NCBI GenBank assembly: GCA_036381235.1
Contig: DASVDE010000032.1
Coordinates: forward strand, 1-64,000
Source: DASVDE01 sp036381235
Lineage (GTDB): Bacteria > Actinomycetota > Thermoleophilia > Solirubrobacterales > 70-9
Reading direction: 5' to 3'
DNA: 64,000 bases
Shown: piece after piece, positions 1-9,821 of the stretch
Layout: each line of letters begins with the position of its first letter
Position numbering within the stretch: position 1 is the first letter of the stretch
The notes under the pieces: generated by a model
What the model was told of the DNA's origin: nothing
Database searches by the model: none
What the model saw: the letters and a program-made list of their open reading frames with translations, nothing else
Program-made: the position numbers and the translations under genes

Positions 1-1307
1 TCCGCCGCGCGACGCTTCGAGACCGGCCGCCGCGGCCGCCCCCCACGGGCCGGCTTGGCGCCCGGGACCCGGCGTTTCGCAGCTTTCTGCCGTCCTTTCG
101 TCTGCAGCAGCTTCAGCGCCTGCACGTAGACCAGGTTCTTGTGCTTGCGGGTGATGTCCGCGTCCCGCATCGCCTCGAGGAACTCGGCGGGCCCGTCGAA
201 GTCGTGGATCCTGACCCGCACGCTGCCCAGCCCCTGGGCGACGTGGCTGTCGGACCCCGCGCCGGGGACGATCCGGTACTTGCGGGCGAAGCGCTCGGCC
301 TCCTCGTTGAACGAGGTCAGCGCCACGCGCGGGTTGAAGACCTCGAGGATGTCGATCTCCTCGACGATCTCGAGCAGGTGCTCGTAGTCGGGCACCGAGT
401 GCAGGCGGTCGAAGGGGTGCGGGACGTAGACGATCCCGCCCTGGCGCCGGATCTCGGCGATCGTCTCCGCCATCGTCATGCCGCGGGGGATCTTCTCCTC
501 GAGGAAGAGGCCGATCACCTCGCCCTGCTCGGCGGTCTTCACCTCCTCGGCGACGATCACCTTTATGTCGCCCATCTCGGCGGCTATCCGGCGCGCCTCC
601 AGCGCACCGGAGACCTCGTTGTGATCGGTGATCGCGATCGCGCCCAGGCCACGATCGCGCGCCGTCTCCAGCAGCACCTCGACCGGCGTCGCGCAATCGG
701 GCGAGTGGTCGGTGTGCATGTGCAGGTCGACCTCGATCAGCTCGTTGCGGGAAACACGGCGACTCAACTCGGAATCGCCGGACGGGTCGTGGCGACGGGC
801 GACCAGAGCTCGGTAGATGGACTCCAGCTGCGTCGCGACCTCGGCCCAATCGCGGTCGAGGCCGGCCGGCTCGACCAGCTCATAGCTGGCCGGGAAGTAG
901 CCGTCGAGCAGATCGGCGGTCGCCTTGCTCGTCACCGTGCGGGCGTCGAGCCGGCCGAAGAAGATCTCAACCAGCGGCCGCGCCACCTGGGTCGAGAGCA
1001 CACGCTCCTGTGGAGCGTGGAAGGTGGCAACGTTGAGTGAGAAGGAGTGGCGCAGAGCGGCCGAGGAAACACTCGGGGCGAAGGGCTCGTGGACGTGGAC
1101 GATGTCCAGCTCCTCGGACCCGAGCAGTCGTTTGACCGGGTCGCCGACCCCGATGGTCAGCAGCCGGTGGCCGCGGCGCTCCAGCTCGGCAGAGACCCGA
1201 TCGACGAACTCGTTGACCGGATGCTCGGCGCCCCTTCTGTAGGGCGTTACCTGCGCAATCGAAAGCTGATCAGGAACTGGCAACGACCGGGTTCTTGCCG
1301 CGGGCAT
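1..1307 (-). CDS. GT-B half-domain fused to PHP phosphoesterase (3' end outside window)
   Basis: About 435 residues are visible and the frame is still open at the window edge. Residues ~15-150 look like the N-terminal Rossmann half of a GT4 glycosyltransferase (start IAQVTPYRRG, then DIVHVHEPFAPS and NVATFHAPQE). No C-terminal nucleotide-sugar domain follows. From ~192 there is a PHP metal-dependent phosphoesterase domain with its expected ligands: DLHMHTDHS, ITDHNEVSG, AEEV, VPHPFDR and GAGSDSH. The visible C-terminus is Arg/Lys-rich. The ATG used overlaps the end of ino1 by 38 bases; a TTG at 1283 is an alternative start. It is last in a minus-strand operon with PAP2, phosphotransferase and ino1 genes, which suggests inositol-lipid work. 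The substrate is unknown. Confidence 0.75.
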   Translation of the reverse strand, partial: MPAARTRSLPVPDQLSIAQVTPYRRGAEHPVNEFVDRVSAELERRGHRLLTIGVGDPVKRLLGSEELDIVHVHEPFAPSVSSAALRHSFSLNVATFHAPQERVLSTQVARPLVEIFFGRLDARTVTSKATADLLDGYFPASYELVEPAGLDRDWAEVATQLESIYRALVARRHDPSGDSELSRRVSRNELIEVDLHMHTDHSPDCATPVEVLLETARDRGLGAIAITDHNEVSGALEARRIAAEMGDIKVIVAEEVKTAEQGEVIGLFLEEKIPRGMTMAETIAEIRRQGGIVYVPHPFDRLHSVPDYEHLLEIVEEIDILEVFNPRVALTSFNEEAERFARKYRIVPGAGSDSHVAQGLGSVRVRIHDFDGPAEFLEAMRDADITRKHKNLVYVQALKLLQTKGRQKAAKRRVPGAKPARGGRPRRPVSKRRAA

Positions 1308-2421
1308 TGGCGGAGATGAACTCCTCCGTGTGCTCGCGGGCCTCGTCGTCGGGACGCTGGGTATGCGGCGACTTCATCAGATAGCTGGAGGGGCCGTCGA
1401 GCTGGCCGGCAATGCCGTTGTTGAGCGCCAGCTTGATGATCCGTACCGCGTCGATCACGACGCCGGCCGAATTGGGCGAGTCCCACACCTCGAGCTTCAG
1501 CTCCACGTTCAGCGGCACATCGCCGAACGCTTTGCCCTCGAGCCGGATGTGCGCCCACTTGCGGTCGGTGAGCCAGGCGACGTAGTCGGAGGGGCCGACG
1601 TGGACGTCCTCCTCGGGCAGCTCATGGCCCATGATCGAGGTGACCGCATTGGTCTTGGAGATCTTCTTCGAGTCGAGTCGTTCCCGCTCCAGCATGTTGA
1701 AAAAGTCCATGTTGCCGCCGACGTTGAGCTGCGAGGTCCGCTCCATCCGCACCCCGCGGTCGTGGAAGAGCCGCGCGAGCTGGCGATGGACGATCGTCGC
1801 CCCGACCTGGGACTTGATGTCGTCGCCGATAATCGGCAGGCCAGCCTCGCGGAAGCGCTTGTCCCAGTAGTCCTCGCGGGCGATGAAGACCGGCAGGCAA
1901 TTGACGAAGCCGACGCCCGCCTTCAGCGCCTGCTCGACGTACCACTTGGTCGCGTCCTCGGAGCCGACCGGCAGGTAGCAGACCAGCACGTCAGCCTTCG
2001 TCTCTTTGAGGATGCCGACGATGTCGGCGGTCTCCCCCGGCGCTTTTTTGATCTTCTGCTTCAGGTACTTGCCGAGCCCGTCGTGAGTCATCCCACGCTC
2101 GACCTTGATCCCGAGGTTCGGCACCTCGGCGAACTTGATCGTGTCGTTCTGGCCCGACCAGATCGCCTCGGAGAGGTCCTTGCCGACCTTCTCGGCGTCG
2201 ATGTCGAAAGCGGCGACGAACTCGACGTCGCGGACGTGGTAACCACCGAGATCGACGTGCATCAGGCCGGGAACCTGCTCGGAGGGGTCAGCGTCCTTGT
2301 AGTACTGGACGCCCTGGATAAAGGAGTTGGCGCAGTTGCCGACGCCGACGATCGCGACCCGGACCTTGTCCTCCGCGCGGCCGGCGCCGTTGCTGCCAGT
2401 TGCTCCGTTGCTATCGCTCAT
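1270..2421 (-). CDS. ino1: Inositol-3-phosphate synthase
   Basis: This 383-residue protein converts glucose 6-phosphate to inositol 3-phosphate with NAD, the committed step to inositol lipids and mycothiol. It has the actinobacterial short form: an NAD-binding start (VAIVGVGNCANSFIQG), the core SQLNVGGNMDFFNML and SKTNAVTSIM, and the late motif LKLEVWDSPNSAGVVIDAVR. The N-terminal 18 residues are Gly/Ser/Asn-rich and probably disordered. It lies 61 bases after the CDP-alcohol phosphotransferase gene and overlaps the downstream PHP-fusion gene, so the group is probably one transcript. Family assignment is secure. Confidence 0.95.
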   Translation of the reverse strand: MSDSNGATGSNGAGRAEDKVRVAIVGVGNCANSFIQGVQYYKDADPSEQVPGLMHVDLGGYHVRDVEFVAAFDIDAEKVGKDLSEAIWSGQNDTIKFAEVPNLGIKVERGMTHDGLGKYLKQKIKKAPGETADIVGILKETKADVLVCYLPVGSEDATKWYVEQALKAGVGFVNCLPVFIAREDYWDKRFREAGLPIIGDDIKSQVGATIVHRQLARLFHDRGVRMERTSQLNVGGNMDFFNMLERERLDSKKISKTNAVTSIMGHELPEEDVHVGPSDYVAWLTDRKWAHIRLEGKAFGDVPLNVELKLEVWDSPNSAGVVIDAVRIIKLALNNGIAGQLDGPSSYLMKSPHTQRPDDEAREHTEEFISANARGKNPVVASS

Positions 2422-2482
2422 GGAATTCGAAGTCCTTCCTCGCTCGGGCTAGGTGGCAAAGCACACCCAGCGCCGGGACTGG

Positions 2483-3148
2483 TTACAGGTCGGGCGGGGA
2501 TGCCGCCTCGCTTGAAAGCTGATTTCGGACGTGCCATACACGCTGGATCGTCGTGACGATGGTCAGCGCCGCGATCAGGTAGACCGCAGGGGCCAGGAGC
2601 TCGAAATGGCCGAGCCCGGCGCCCTTGGCGAAGACCAGGCCGACGGAGAGTATGACTACTCGGACCGGCCGCGTCGCCAGGCCGACCTTACATTCGACGC
2701 CAAGCGCCTCGGCGCGCGCGCGTGTGTAGGAGACCATCAGCGAGCCGAGCACGGCGACGACGCACATCGCGGCGGCGAAATCGTCGCCCGTCGCCGCGAA
2801 ATAACCGGCGACCGCAGCCAGGACGATTCCCTCTTCGATCCGGTCCAGAGTCGAGTCGAGAAAAGCACCGAACAACGTTCCCTTGCCCGACATCCGCGAG
2901 TAGCGACCGTCGAGCGTGTCCATCACCGAGCCGAGGATGAAGGCGACGCCGGCGAGAAAGAAGAGGCGCTGGGTGACCAGCACCGCGGCAATCAGGTTGC
3001 CGGCAAGGCCCACCATCGAGATCGCGTTCGGGGTGAGCCGGGACTCGATCAGCCGCTCGCGGGCATAGGCGCGAAGCTCTTGGCCGTTGCGGGCTCCGCG
3101 GCCGTTGCGACGACCATCCGGGGCCCTCGGGGGCGCCGACGATTCCAT
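2483..3148 (-). CDS. CDP-alcohol phosphatidyltransferase, probable phosphatidylinositol-phosphate synthase
   Basis: A 221-residue integral membrane enzyme. The CDP-alcohol phosphotransferase signature is present in the order D-x2-D-G-x3-R-x8-G-x3-D-x3-D (MDTLDGRYSRMSGKG, then GAFLDSTLDR). Hydrophobic segments follow at about 85-105, 115-135, 150-170 and 180-200. Its place directly upstream of ino1 suggests that it couples CDP-diacylglycerol to inositol 3-phosphate, giving phosphatidylinositol phosphate as in other actinobacteria. From sequence alone, a phosphatidylglycerol-phosphate synthase role cannot be excluded. The N-terminal ~25 residues are Arg/Gly-rich. Confidence 0.85.
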   Translation of the reverse strand: MESSAPPRAPDGRRNGRGARNGQELRAYARERLIESRLTPNAISMVGLAGNLIAAVLVTQRLFFLAGVAFILGSVMDTLDGRYSRMSGKGTLFGAFLDSTLDRIEEGIVLAAVAGYFAATGDDFAAAMCVVAVLGSLMVSYTRARAEALGVECKVGLATRPVRVVILSVGLVFAKGAGLGHFELLAPAVYLIAALTIVTTIQRVWHVRNQLSSEAASPPDL

Positions 3149-3184
3149 TGCGATGAGGCTAAATGATTCGAGCCCGCCCGGGGG

Positions 3185-3961
3185 CTAAGCCTCTGCCTCT
3201 AGGGGACCCGTTCGCCAAGACCAGGCGTGGGGACGGGCGCGGGCCAGCAGGCGGCTGGCGACCAGTGCCGAGGTGGCGGCGACCAGTGCCCCGAGCGCCG
3301 CGTCGACCCAGTAGTGATTGCCGGTGACGATCACGACCCAGATCACCAGCGCCGGCCACATCGACCAGAGCGTTCGCGTGTACCAGTGGCGTGAGAGCCT
3401 CGCGGCGCTGAGCCCGACCATCAGTGAGAAGGCGCAGTGCATGCTCGGAACGGCCGCGTAGGGATTTATGAAGACCTTGACCAGGGCCGAGTCGTGGTTG
3501 ACGTTGGAGAAGTCGTTGATCGTGTCGATGAAGCCGTACTGGGGAAAGAGCCGCGGTGGCGCGGCCGGGTAGAGCGTGTAGCCGATCAGCGCCAGCCCCA
3601 TCGAGACCATGAACATGTTGCGGACGAAGTAGAAGGAGTCGTTGCGGAACATGTAGAGCCAGAAGAAGAAGGCGATGACGACCGCGAATTGGCTGTTCAT
3701 ATAGACCTGGTTGGCAAAGTCGATCACCCAGTCGAAGCGCACGAAGAAGGCTTGAAGGTCAGGCTCGAAGAAAGTATGGGTGGCCTGCTGGAAGTCGATG
3801 ATCCGCTGGCCGTTGGCGAAGGCGACTGCGCGCTGGCCCTCGGCCAAGCCACGGACCGTCTCGTAGGCGAGATCGACCAGGATCAGCAAACCGATCTGGC
3901 GGCCCAGGTCGCCCCAGCCTTGAGGCAGCTTGGCGGTTACTCGTGCGAAAGCGCGAGACAC
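3185..3961 (-). CDS. PAP2-family membrane phosphatase/inositolphosphotransferase
   Basis: A 258-residue protein with about six membrane segments and the three PAP2 motifs of the inositolphosphotransferase-like branch: YPAAPPRLFP (~120), AVPSMHCAFS (~170) and VTGNHYWVDAALG (~215). The two histidines expected for catalysis are present. It is the first gene of the inositol-lipid operon, 36 bases before the CDP-alcohol phosphotransferase. Actinobacterial PIP must be dephosphorylated to PI by an enzyme that is poorly assigned, so this is a candidate. A transfer of inositol phosphate to another lipid is an equal alternative. The function is inferred from family and context. Confidence 0.8.
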   Translation of the reverse strand: MSRAFARVTAKLPQGWGDLGRQIGLLILVDLAYETVRGLAEGQRAVAFANGQRIIDFQQATHTFFEPDLQAFFVRFDWVIDFANQVYMNSQFAVVIAFFFWLYMFRNDSFYFVRNMFMVSMGLALIGYTLYPAAPPRLFPQYGFIDTINDFSNVNHDSALVKVFINPYAAVPSMHCAFSLMVGLSAARLSRHWYTRTLWSMWPALVIWVVIVTGNHYWVDAALGALVAATSALVASRLLARARPHAWSWRTGPLEAEA

Positions 3962-4003
3962 CGGATAATTGTAATCCGCCCGTTAACGCTTACGTGGCTT
4001 CCC

Positions 4004-4834
4004 TCAGCCGTCTTGCCCCACAAAACCGACGACCCGGTCGATGATTGAGGGGTCGTCGATCCAGGGCCAGTGCCCGGCACCTTCGACGATCTCCAGCTCA
4101 CCGGCAGGCAAAGCATCAGCGTAGGCCCGTGCAAAGCGGATTGGCAGATAGACGTCGCGGTCACCCCAGAGGACGAGCGCCGGACAGCTCAGGCGTCCGA
4201 GGTCACGACCGGCCGCCGCGAGGCGAGGCGGGTCGGCGTTGCTGTAGAGGGCGAAGATCGCGCGGTTGGTGCCGGCGTCCCAGTGGTCCCAGACCATGTC
4301 GATGAACTCGGCGGGCATCCGGCTGCGGTCGCCGCGCGCTTGGCGCATCGCCAGGTCCAGGCCCAAACGAGTGCTGAGCAGGTTGAAAAGCGCGTTGACG
4401 CCACGGCGACTCCAGATGTAGCGAGCGACCCAGTTCCACCGGTAGCCGGGCAGCAACGGCACCGAGTCCAGCAGCACCAGCTTCTTGACCAGCTCAGGGC
4501 GGCGCTGGGCGCCGATCAGGGCCAGCGACCCCCAGTCGTGCATGACGAGCTTGCGCTCGCGCACACCGAGCTCGTCCAAGCAGCGTTCCAGAAAGGCCGA
4601 GAGTCCGTGCATCGAGTAGTCGAACCGCGCCGGGTCAGGCCGATCCGACCGACCCCAGCCGGGCATGTCGATCGCGATTGCCGACCCCCCACACCCTAGG
4701 AACGGCAACCAGTCCTCGCTGTGGGTCGGATTGCCGTGGCAATACACGACCGGCGTCCCGTCCCCCGGCACCCGCCGGTAGAAAATCCGCACGCCATCAA
4801 TCACCAGCTCCGCTTCTTCGACCGCACCCGCCAT
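4004..4834 (-). CDS. Alpha/beta hydrolase with Asp nucleophile (epoxide hydrolase/haloalkane dehalogenase type)
   Basis: About 276 residues. The oxyanion motif CHGNPTHSEDW is followed by the nucleophile elbow VMHDWGSLAL, whose Asp (not Ser) points to the epoxide hydrolase/haloalkane dehalogenase branch. Later come an acidic residue in WGDRDVYLP and the catalytic His in EGAGHWPW. A longer open frame starts at 4984, but that extension is Pro/Arg-rich and overlaps the divergent endonuclease gene, so the ATG at 4834 was chosen. An ATG at 4846 is also possible. The true substrate cannot be read from the sequence. Confidence 0.8.
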   Translation of the reverse strand: MAGAVEEAELVIDGVRIFYRRVPGDGTPVVYCHGNPTHSEDWLPFLGCGGSAIAIDMPGWGRSDRPDPARFDYSMHGLSAFLERCLDELGVRERKLVMHDWGSLALIGAQRRPELVKKLVLLDSVPLLPGYRWNWVARYIWSRRGVNALFNLLSTRLGLDLAMRQARGDRSRMPAEFIDMVWDHWDAGTNRAIFALYSNADPPRLAAAGRDLGRLSCPALVLWGDRDVYLPIRFARAYADALPAGELEIVEGAGHWPWIDDPSIIDRVVGFVGQDG

Positions 4835-4888
4835 CAGCGGAACCATATGCCGTCCCGGCGCACGAGGAGCGGGTAGCGTGCCCCGCCG

Positions 4889-5554
4889 ATGGAGTGGGCT
4901 CGACCGGACAAACGACGAGTGCGGGCGATTCGGAATCGGCTGCGGAAGATGTATGGGCAACCGATCAACGAGCCGCACGGCCATCCAATCGCCGAGCTGG
5001 TCAAGACGGTGCTCTCGCAGGCGACCAACGATCGCAATCGCGACCGCTCATTCGCTGCGTTGCGGGAGCGCTACCCGACTTGGGAAGAGGTGCGCGACGC
5101 GCCGGTCGACGAGTTGGAGGGGACGATCCGCGTCGGCGGACTGTCGAAGCAGAAGGCGCCGCGCATCCAGGCGATCCTCGAGCGGTTGGGCGAGCCCCCG
5201 GACCTCGACTGGACCGAGACCGCGCCACGCGAAGAATCGCTTGAGTTCCTGCTCTCCCTGCCCGGCGTTGGGCGCAAAACCGCAGCCTGCGTCCTGATCT
5301 TTACCTGGGGCATCCCGGAGATCCCCGTTGACGTCCATATCCACCGAGTCGGGGGGCGGCTCGGGCTGTTCCCGCCGAGGGCTTCGTACGACCGCGCCCA
5401 CGACGAGATGCTCGCGATCGTCGACCCCGCGGACGCCTATGAGCTGCACATGAACCTGATCCGACACGGGCGTCAGCTGTGCCGTCCGAAACCTCGTTGC
5501 GGGGAGTGCGAGCTTCGACGTATGTGCCCCTGGTACCGTGCCGGGCGCAAATGA
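4889..5554 (+). CDS. nth: Endonuclease III-family DNA glycosylase/AP lyase
   Basis: A 221-residue base-excision repair enzyme that removes oxidised pyrimidines and nicks the abasic site. It shows VLSQATNDRN, the helix-hairpin-helix LPGVGRKTAACV with the catalytic Lys, the catalytic Asp in VDVHIHRVGGR, and a C-terminal iron-sulfur cluster loop C-x6-C-x2-C-x5-C (CRPKPRCGECELRRMC). Length and order match the family. Its stop overlaps the start of the cytochrome gene by ATGA, so the two are translationally coupled. It is divergent from the hydrolase upstream. Confidence 0.93.
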   Translation: MEWARPDKRRVRAIRNRLRKMYGQPINEPHGHPIAELVKTVLSQATNDRNRDRSFAALRERYPTWEEVRDAPVDELEGTIRVGGLSKQKAPRIQAILERLGEPPDLDWTETAPREESLEFLLSLPGVGRKTAACVLIFTWGIPEIPVDVHIHRVGGRLGLFPPRASYDRAHDEMLAIVDPADAYELHMNLIRHGRQLCRPKPRCGECELRRMCPWYRAGRK

Positions 5555-5967
5555 GCAAGAAGACCTTCGTCATCTTCGGGCTGCTGGTCCTTTTCCTCGC
5601 GGTCCTGATCCCCTGGCTCGCCTTCCGGGCGGACGGCGACGCGGAGACCGGAGCGCGCGAGGTGCCCGCCGATCTGCAAGCCGGGCAGTCCCTCTTCCAG
5701 ACCAATTGTGGCAACTGCCATACGCTCTACGCCGCCGGCACCGACGGCAACTTCGCGCCGAACCTCGACCTGCTGCTGGCCCCGTCGGGACCGCCCAGCG
5801 GCGACACCGCGCAGCAGACGGTCGTGGCGACCAAGGGCCGCGTGCTGAATGCAATCGACAACGGCGTCGACAGCACCACCCCGGGCCGCATGCCCGGCGG
5901 CATCCTCTCCGGCCAGCAGGCCGACCAGGTTGCCGAGTTCGTGGCCCAAACAGCGGGCCGCGGCTAG
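5551..5967 (+). CDS. Membrane-anchored c-type cytochrome
   Basis: A 138-residue protein with one N-terminal membrane segment (~6-25, FVIFGLLVLFLAVLIPWLAF) followed by a small monohaem cytochrome c domain outside the membrane. The haem-binding motif is CGNCH (~52) and the axial Met lies in GRMPGG (~112). The first in-frame start, at 5479, lies inside nth. The ATG that overlaps the nth stop (ATGA) gives a normal signal anchor and was chosen. The redox partner is unknown. Pairing with a repair enzyme is probably only positional. A strong hairpin overlaps its stop codon. Confidence 0.87.
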   Translation: MSKKTFVIFGLLVLFLAVLIPWLAFRADGDAETGAREVPADLQAGQSLFQTNCGNCHTLYAAGTDGNFAPNLDLLLAPSGPPSGDTAQQTVVATKGRVLNAIDNGVDSTTPGRMPGGILSGQQADQVAEFVAQTAGRG

Positions 5968-5979
5968 ACAACCGCGGCC
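5956..5979. terminator. Hairpin between convergent genes
   Basis: The arms GGCCGCGG and CCGCGGCC form a perfect 8-base stem around an 8-base loop. It sits over the stop of the cytochrome gene and just before the stop of the convergent EEP gene, so it could end transcription from both sides. There is no T-run, so intrinsic termination is unproven. Confidence 0.5.
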
Positions 5980-5990
5980 GCGGGCGCCCC

Positions 5991-7232
5991 TCAGCGTAGG
6001 AAGTTCAGCGCGCTGAACACCCCGGCATGATCTGAGTCCCAGAAGCCGTTGACCGGCTGGCGGCCGGTGACCGCCGAGGACTTCAGCTTCACCTGTTTCG
6101 GGTCCCTGGTCATGATGTGATCGACCTGGTGATCGAACTGCGAGACGGTGCCACCGGCGCCGATCGCCAACAGCGGTGAGGCGATGCAGCAGCTGAGCGG
6201 TTTGTTGGTGCTGCGCTCTCGCATCCCGGCGTTGACCAGCGTCTGGTAGGCCTGGCGATCGCCGACGTCGACGGTGTCGTCGTCGGAGTTGAGGTCGCCG
6301 ACCAGAACGACCGGCAGTTTGCTCGTCGCCGGCCCTCCCGGAGCGACAAGCTCACCGGCCTGCAGCGCGCGGATGCTGGGCACCTGGTTGGGGTCGTCGA
6401 ACGCCTCGAAGTGCGTGTTGACGAAGCGGAACGTCTTGCTGCCGCGCACCTTCGCGTCGACGCTGTTCCAGCCCCGGGTCACGGTGACCGGCACCCCGGA
6501 GACGGTTTCAACCAGAAGGTTGGCGAAGTGGCCGGACTTTGGGTTTTTGGTGGTCACACCGGCTCCGGTCCTGGCAAGGATCACGTCGCGCATCGTCAGG
6601 CGCCCGTTGATCTCTGCATTGGGGATCAGCCCGTTCGGGCCGTCCCCCGGGACGCCGTTCTCATTGGCGGGCGCCTCGAAGTCGAACTCGTCCTGGGAAA
6701 TCACGACCCGGTAGTTGACTTTACCCTTGGCTTTGCCTTTGCCTTTGCCCCTGTTTCCTTTGTTGAGCTGATCCAGCAGCAGCTGCAGATAGTCGTAGCG
6801 AACCGTCGTCGCGGTCGGCCCGATGCTTGGAGAGAGGACAGGCGTCAGGCTGGGCGGACCCGTGCGCCACAGGGATACCTCCTGGAGGCCGACGAGGTCG
6901 GGCTTTTGCTCGAGGATCTCCTTGGCCAGGCCCTTCGCCCTGGTCGGGAAGTCATTAGCGGTCACCTCACGCAGAATCTCCCCGTTGGCCTCGGTGAAGG
7001 CACCGATGCTCGGGGCGGAGATCGCCGGCGTCAGGTCGGCGCCCAGATAGAGATTGCGGGTCATCACGTTGACGACCTTCCCCTTGTCCCGGTGCTTTGG
7101 CTTTGCCCCTGCTATACCGGGAAGGAGTCCGAGCACCAGCACTGCGAGGAGCGTCTGCACAACGACCTTGCGAAGTGAAAGAGGCGGGCGACGAATCAAC
7201 GCGATTCCTTTCTCCCTGCCCGCAGCTCTCAC
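5991..7232 (-). CDS. Secreted endonuclease/exonuclease/phosphatase-family protein
   Basis: A 413-residue protein with a cleavable signal peptide (basic start, hydrophobic core ~26-40, AGA-like cleavage near 43). The EEP superfamily motifs appear in order: MTRNLYLGADL, LVGLQEVSLW, NTHFEAFDD, VVLVGDLNSDD and WDSDHAGVFS, so the metal-binding Asn, Glu, Asp-x-Asn and the final Asp-His pair are all present. This predicts an extracellular phosphodiesterase or nuclease. A Lys/Gly-rich run (~150) interrupts the domain. It is divergent from dnaK, with 95 bases between the two starts. The substrate is not identifiable. Confidence 0.8.
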   Translation of the reverse strand: MRAAGREKGIALIRRPPLSLRKVVVQTLLAVLVLGLLPGIAGAKPKHRDKGKVVNVMTRNLYLGADLTPAISAPSIGAFTEANGEILREVTANDFPTRAKGLAKEILEQKPDLVGLQEVSLWRTGPPSLTPVLSPSIGPTATTVRYDYLQLLLDQLNKGNRGKGKGKAKGKVNYRVVISQDEFDFEAPANENGVPGDGPNGLIPNAEINGRLTMRDVILARTGAGVTTKNPKSGHFANLLVETVSGVPVTVTRGWNSVDAKVRGSKTFRFVNTHFEAFDDPNQVPSIRALQAGELVAPGGPATSKLPVVLVGDLNSDDDTVDVGDRQAYQTLVNAGMRERSTNKPLSCCIASPLLAIGAGGTVSQFDHQVDHIMTRDPKQVKLKSSAVTGRQPVNGFWDSDHAGVFSALNFLR

Positions 7233-7246
7233 TATACGCGGCCGAT

Positions 7247-7302
7247 TTGCAATCGCTCTATGATCTGCGATACTGCCACTTAGATTTCTTAAGCTGAACT
7301 TA
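7247..7302 (+). promoter_or_regulatory. Putative dnaK promoter and repeat-rich operator
   Basis: TTGCAA (7247-7252) and GATACT (7269-7274) are 16 bases apart and resemble -35 and -10 boxes. Just downstream, alternating half-sites CTTA (7279), TAAG (7290) and CTTA (7299) form two short overlapping inverted repeats across the expected transcription start. A classical HspR HAIR box (CTTGAGT-N7-ACTCAAG) was not found, so any binding of HspR here is inference. Confidence 0.4.
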
Positions 7303-7327
7303 CGAAACCCCTGGAGGTACGCACGAA

Positions 7328-9219
<1,892 letters not shown>

Positions 9220-9223
<4 letters not shown>

Positions 9224-9813
9224 GAGCGCCTCAAGACGACCTCGGGACAAACCCCTCAGCCGCGGGTCCTGGCGCGACCGATGGGGGGGAGCCTGCGGGC
9301 GAAGTCTCGTCCTCGGCCCCCCCATCGTCCGCGCCACCCGCGGAAGATGCGGTTGAGCACGATCTGGAAGCCCTGCTCAAGGAGCGCGACGACTACCTCG
9401 ACCTGGCGAAGCGGACCAAAGCCGACTTCGAGAACTACCGGAAGCGAATCGCCGCGGATCTACAAGCCTCTGTCGCGCGCGGGCGGGGTGAGCTGGCGCG
9501 GGACGTGATCCCCGTGCTCGATGACCTGGAGCGGGCGCTGGAGGCGGCCGGATTGGATCCCGAGGGGGATTCCGACGACGGGTTGGCTCATGGGGTTCTG
9601 CTGGTCTTCCGCTCGCTGCGAGAGGCGCTGCAGCGGAATGGGATCGAGGCAGTCGATCCCAAGGGGGAGAAGTTCGATCCGCAATCGCATGAAGCTCTCT
9701 CCACCCAGCCCGTAGAGGGGCTCGACTCAGGCGTCGTCGTTGAGACGCTGCAGAAGGGCTACCGCCTCGACGAACAGCTGATCCGGCCCGCTCGCGTGGT
9801 GGTGGCGGAGTAA
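9220..9813 (+). CDS. grpE: Nucleotide exchange factor GrpE carrying an in-frame palindromic insert
   Basis: A 197-residue DnaK co-chaperone that speeds ADP release. The GTG start overlaps the dnaK stop. After a disordered Pro/Ser/Ala-rich N-terminus comes the long helix (KERDDYLDLAKRTKADFENY) and a beta-domain ending in GYRLDEQLIRPARVVV, as in other GrpE proteins. Residues ~15-42 are encoded by an 84-base palindromic repeat that also occurs in pdhC. It adds 28 residues (AAGPGATDGG, then GEVSSSAPPS) without breaking the frame. The insert lies before the folded part, so function is probably kept. Confidence 0.93.
9260..9343 (+). repeat. In-frame palindromic element, copy A (84 bp)
   Basis: The element begins and ends with CCGCGG. 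Its left arm (CCGCGGGT, cct, GGCGCG, GATGGGGGGG) matches the reverse complement of its right arm except for a 3-base bulge and two mismatches, with a ~27-base loop. It is about 88% identical over the same 84 bases to the copy at 42541 in an unrelated gene. Eighty-four is 28 codons, and the grpE frame stays open through it. No flanking target duplication is evident. Confidence 0.85.
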
Positions 9814-9821
9814 GGGGCGCC

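Noticed and set aside
1330..2556. Plus-strand open frame antisense to ino1
   Set aside because: ino1 is unmistakable and the antisense product has no recognisable fold.
7275..7302. CIRCE element for dnaK
   Set aside because: No TTAGCACTC-N9-GAGTGCTAA pattern is present, and the operon carries hspR instead of hrcA.
9282..9325. Runs of seven G and seven C in grpE as possible sequencing errors
   Set aside because: The frame is continuous through them, and the same runs occur in the pdhC copy of the element.
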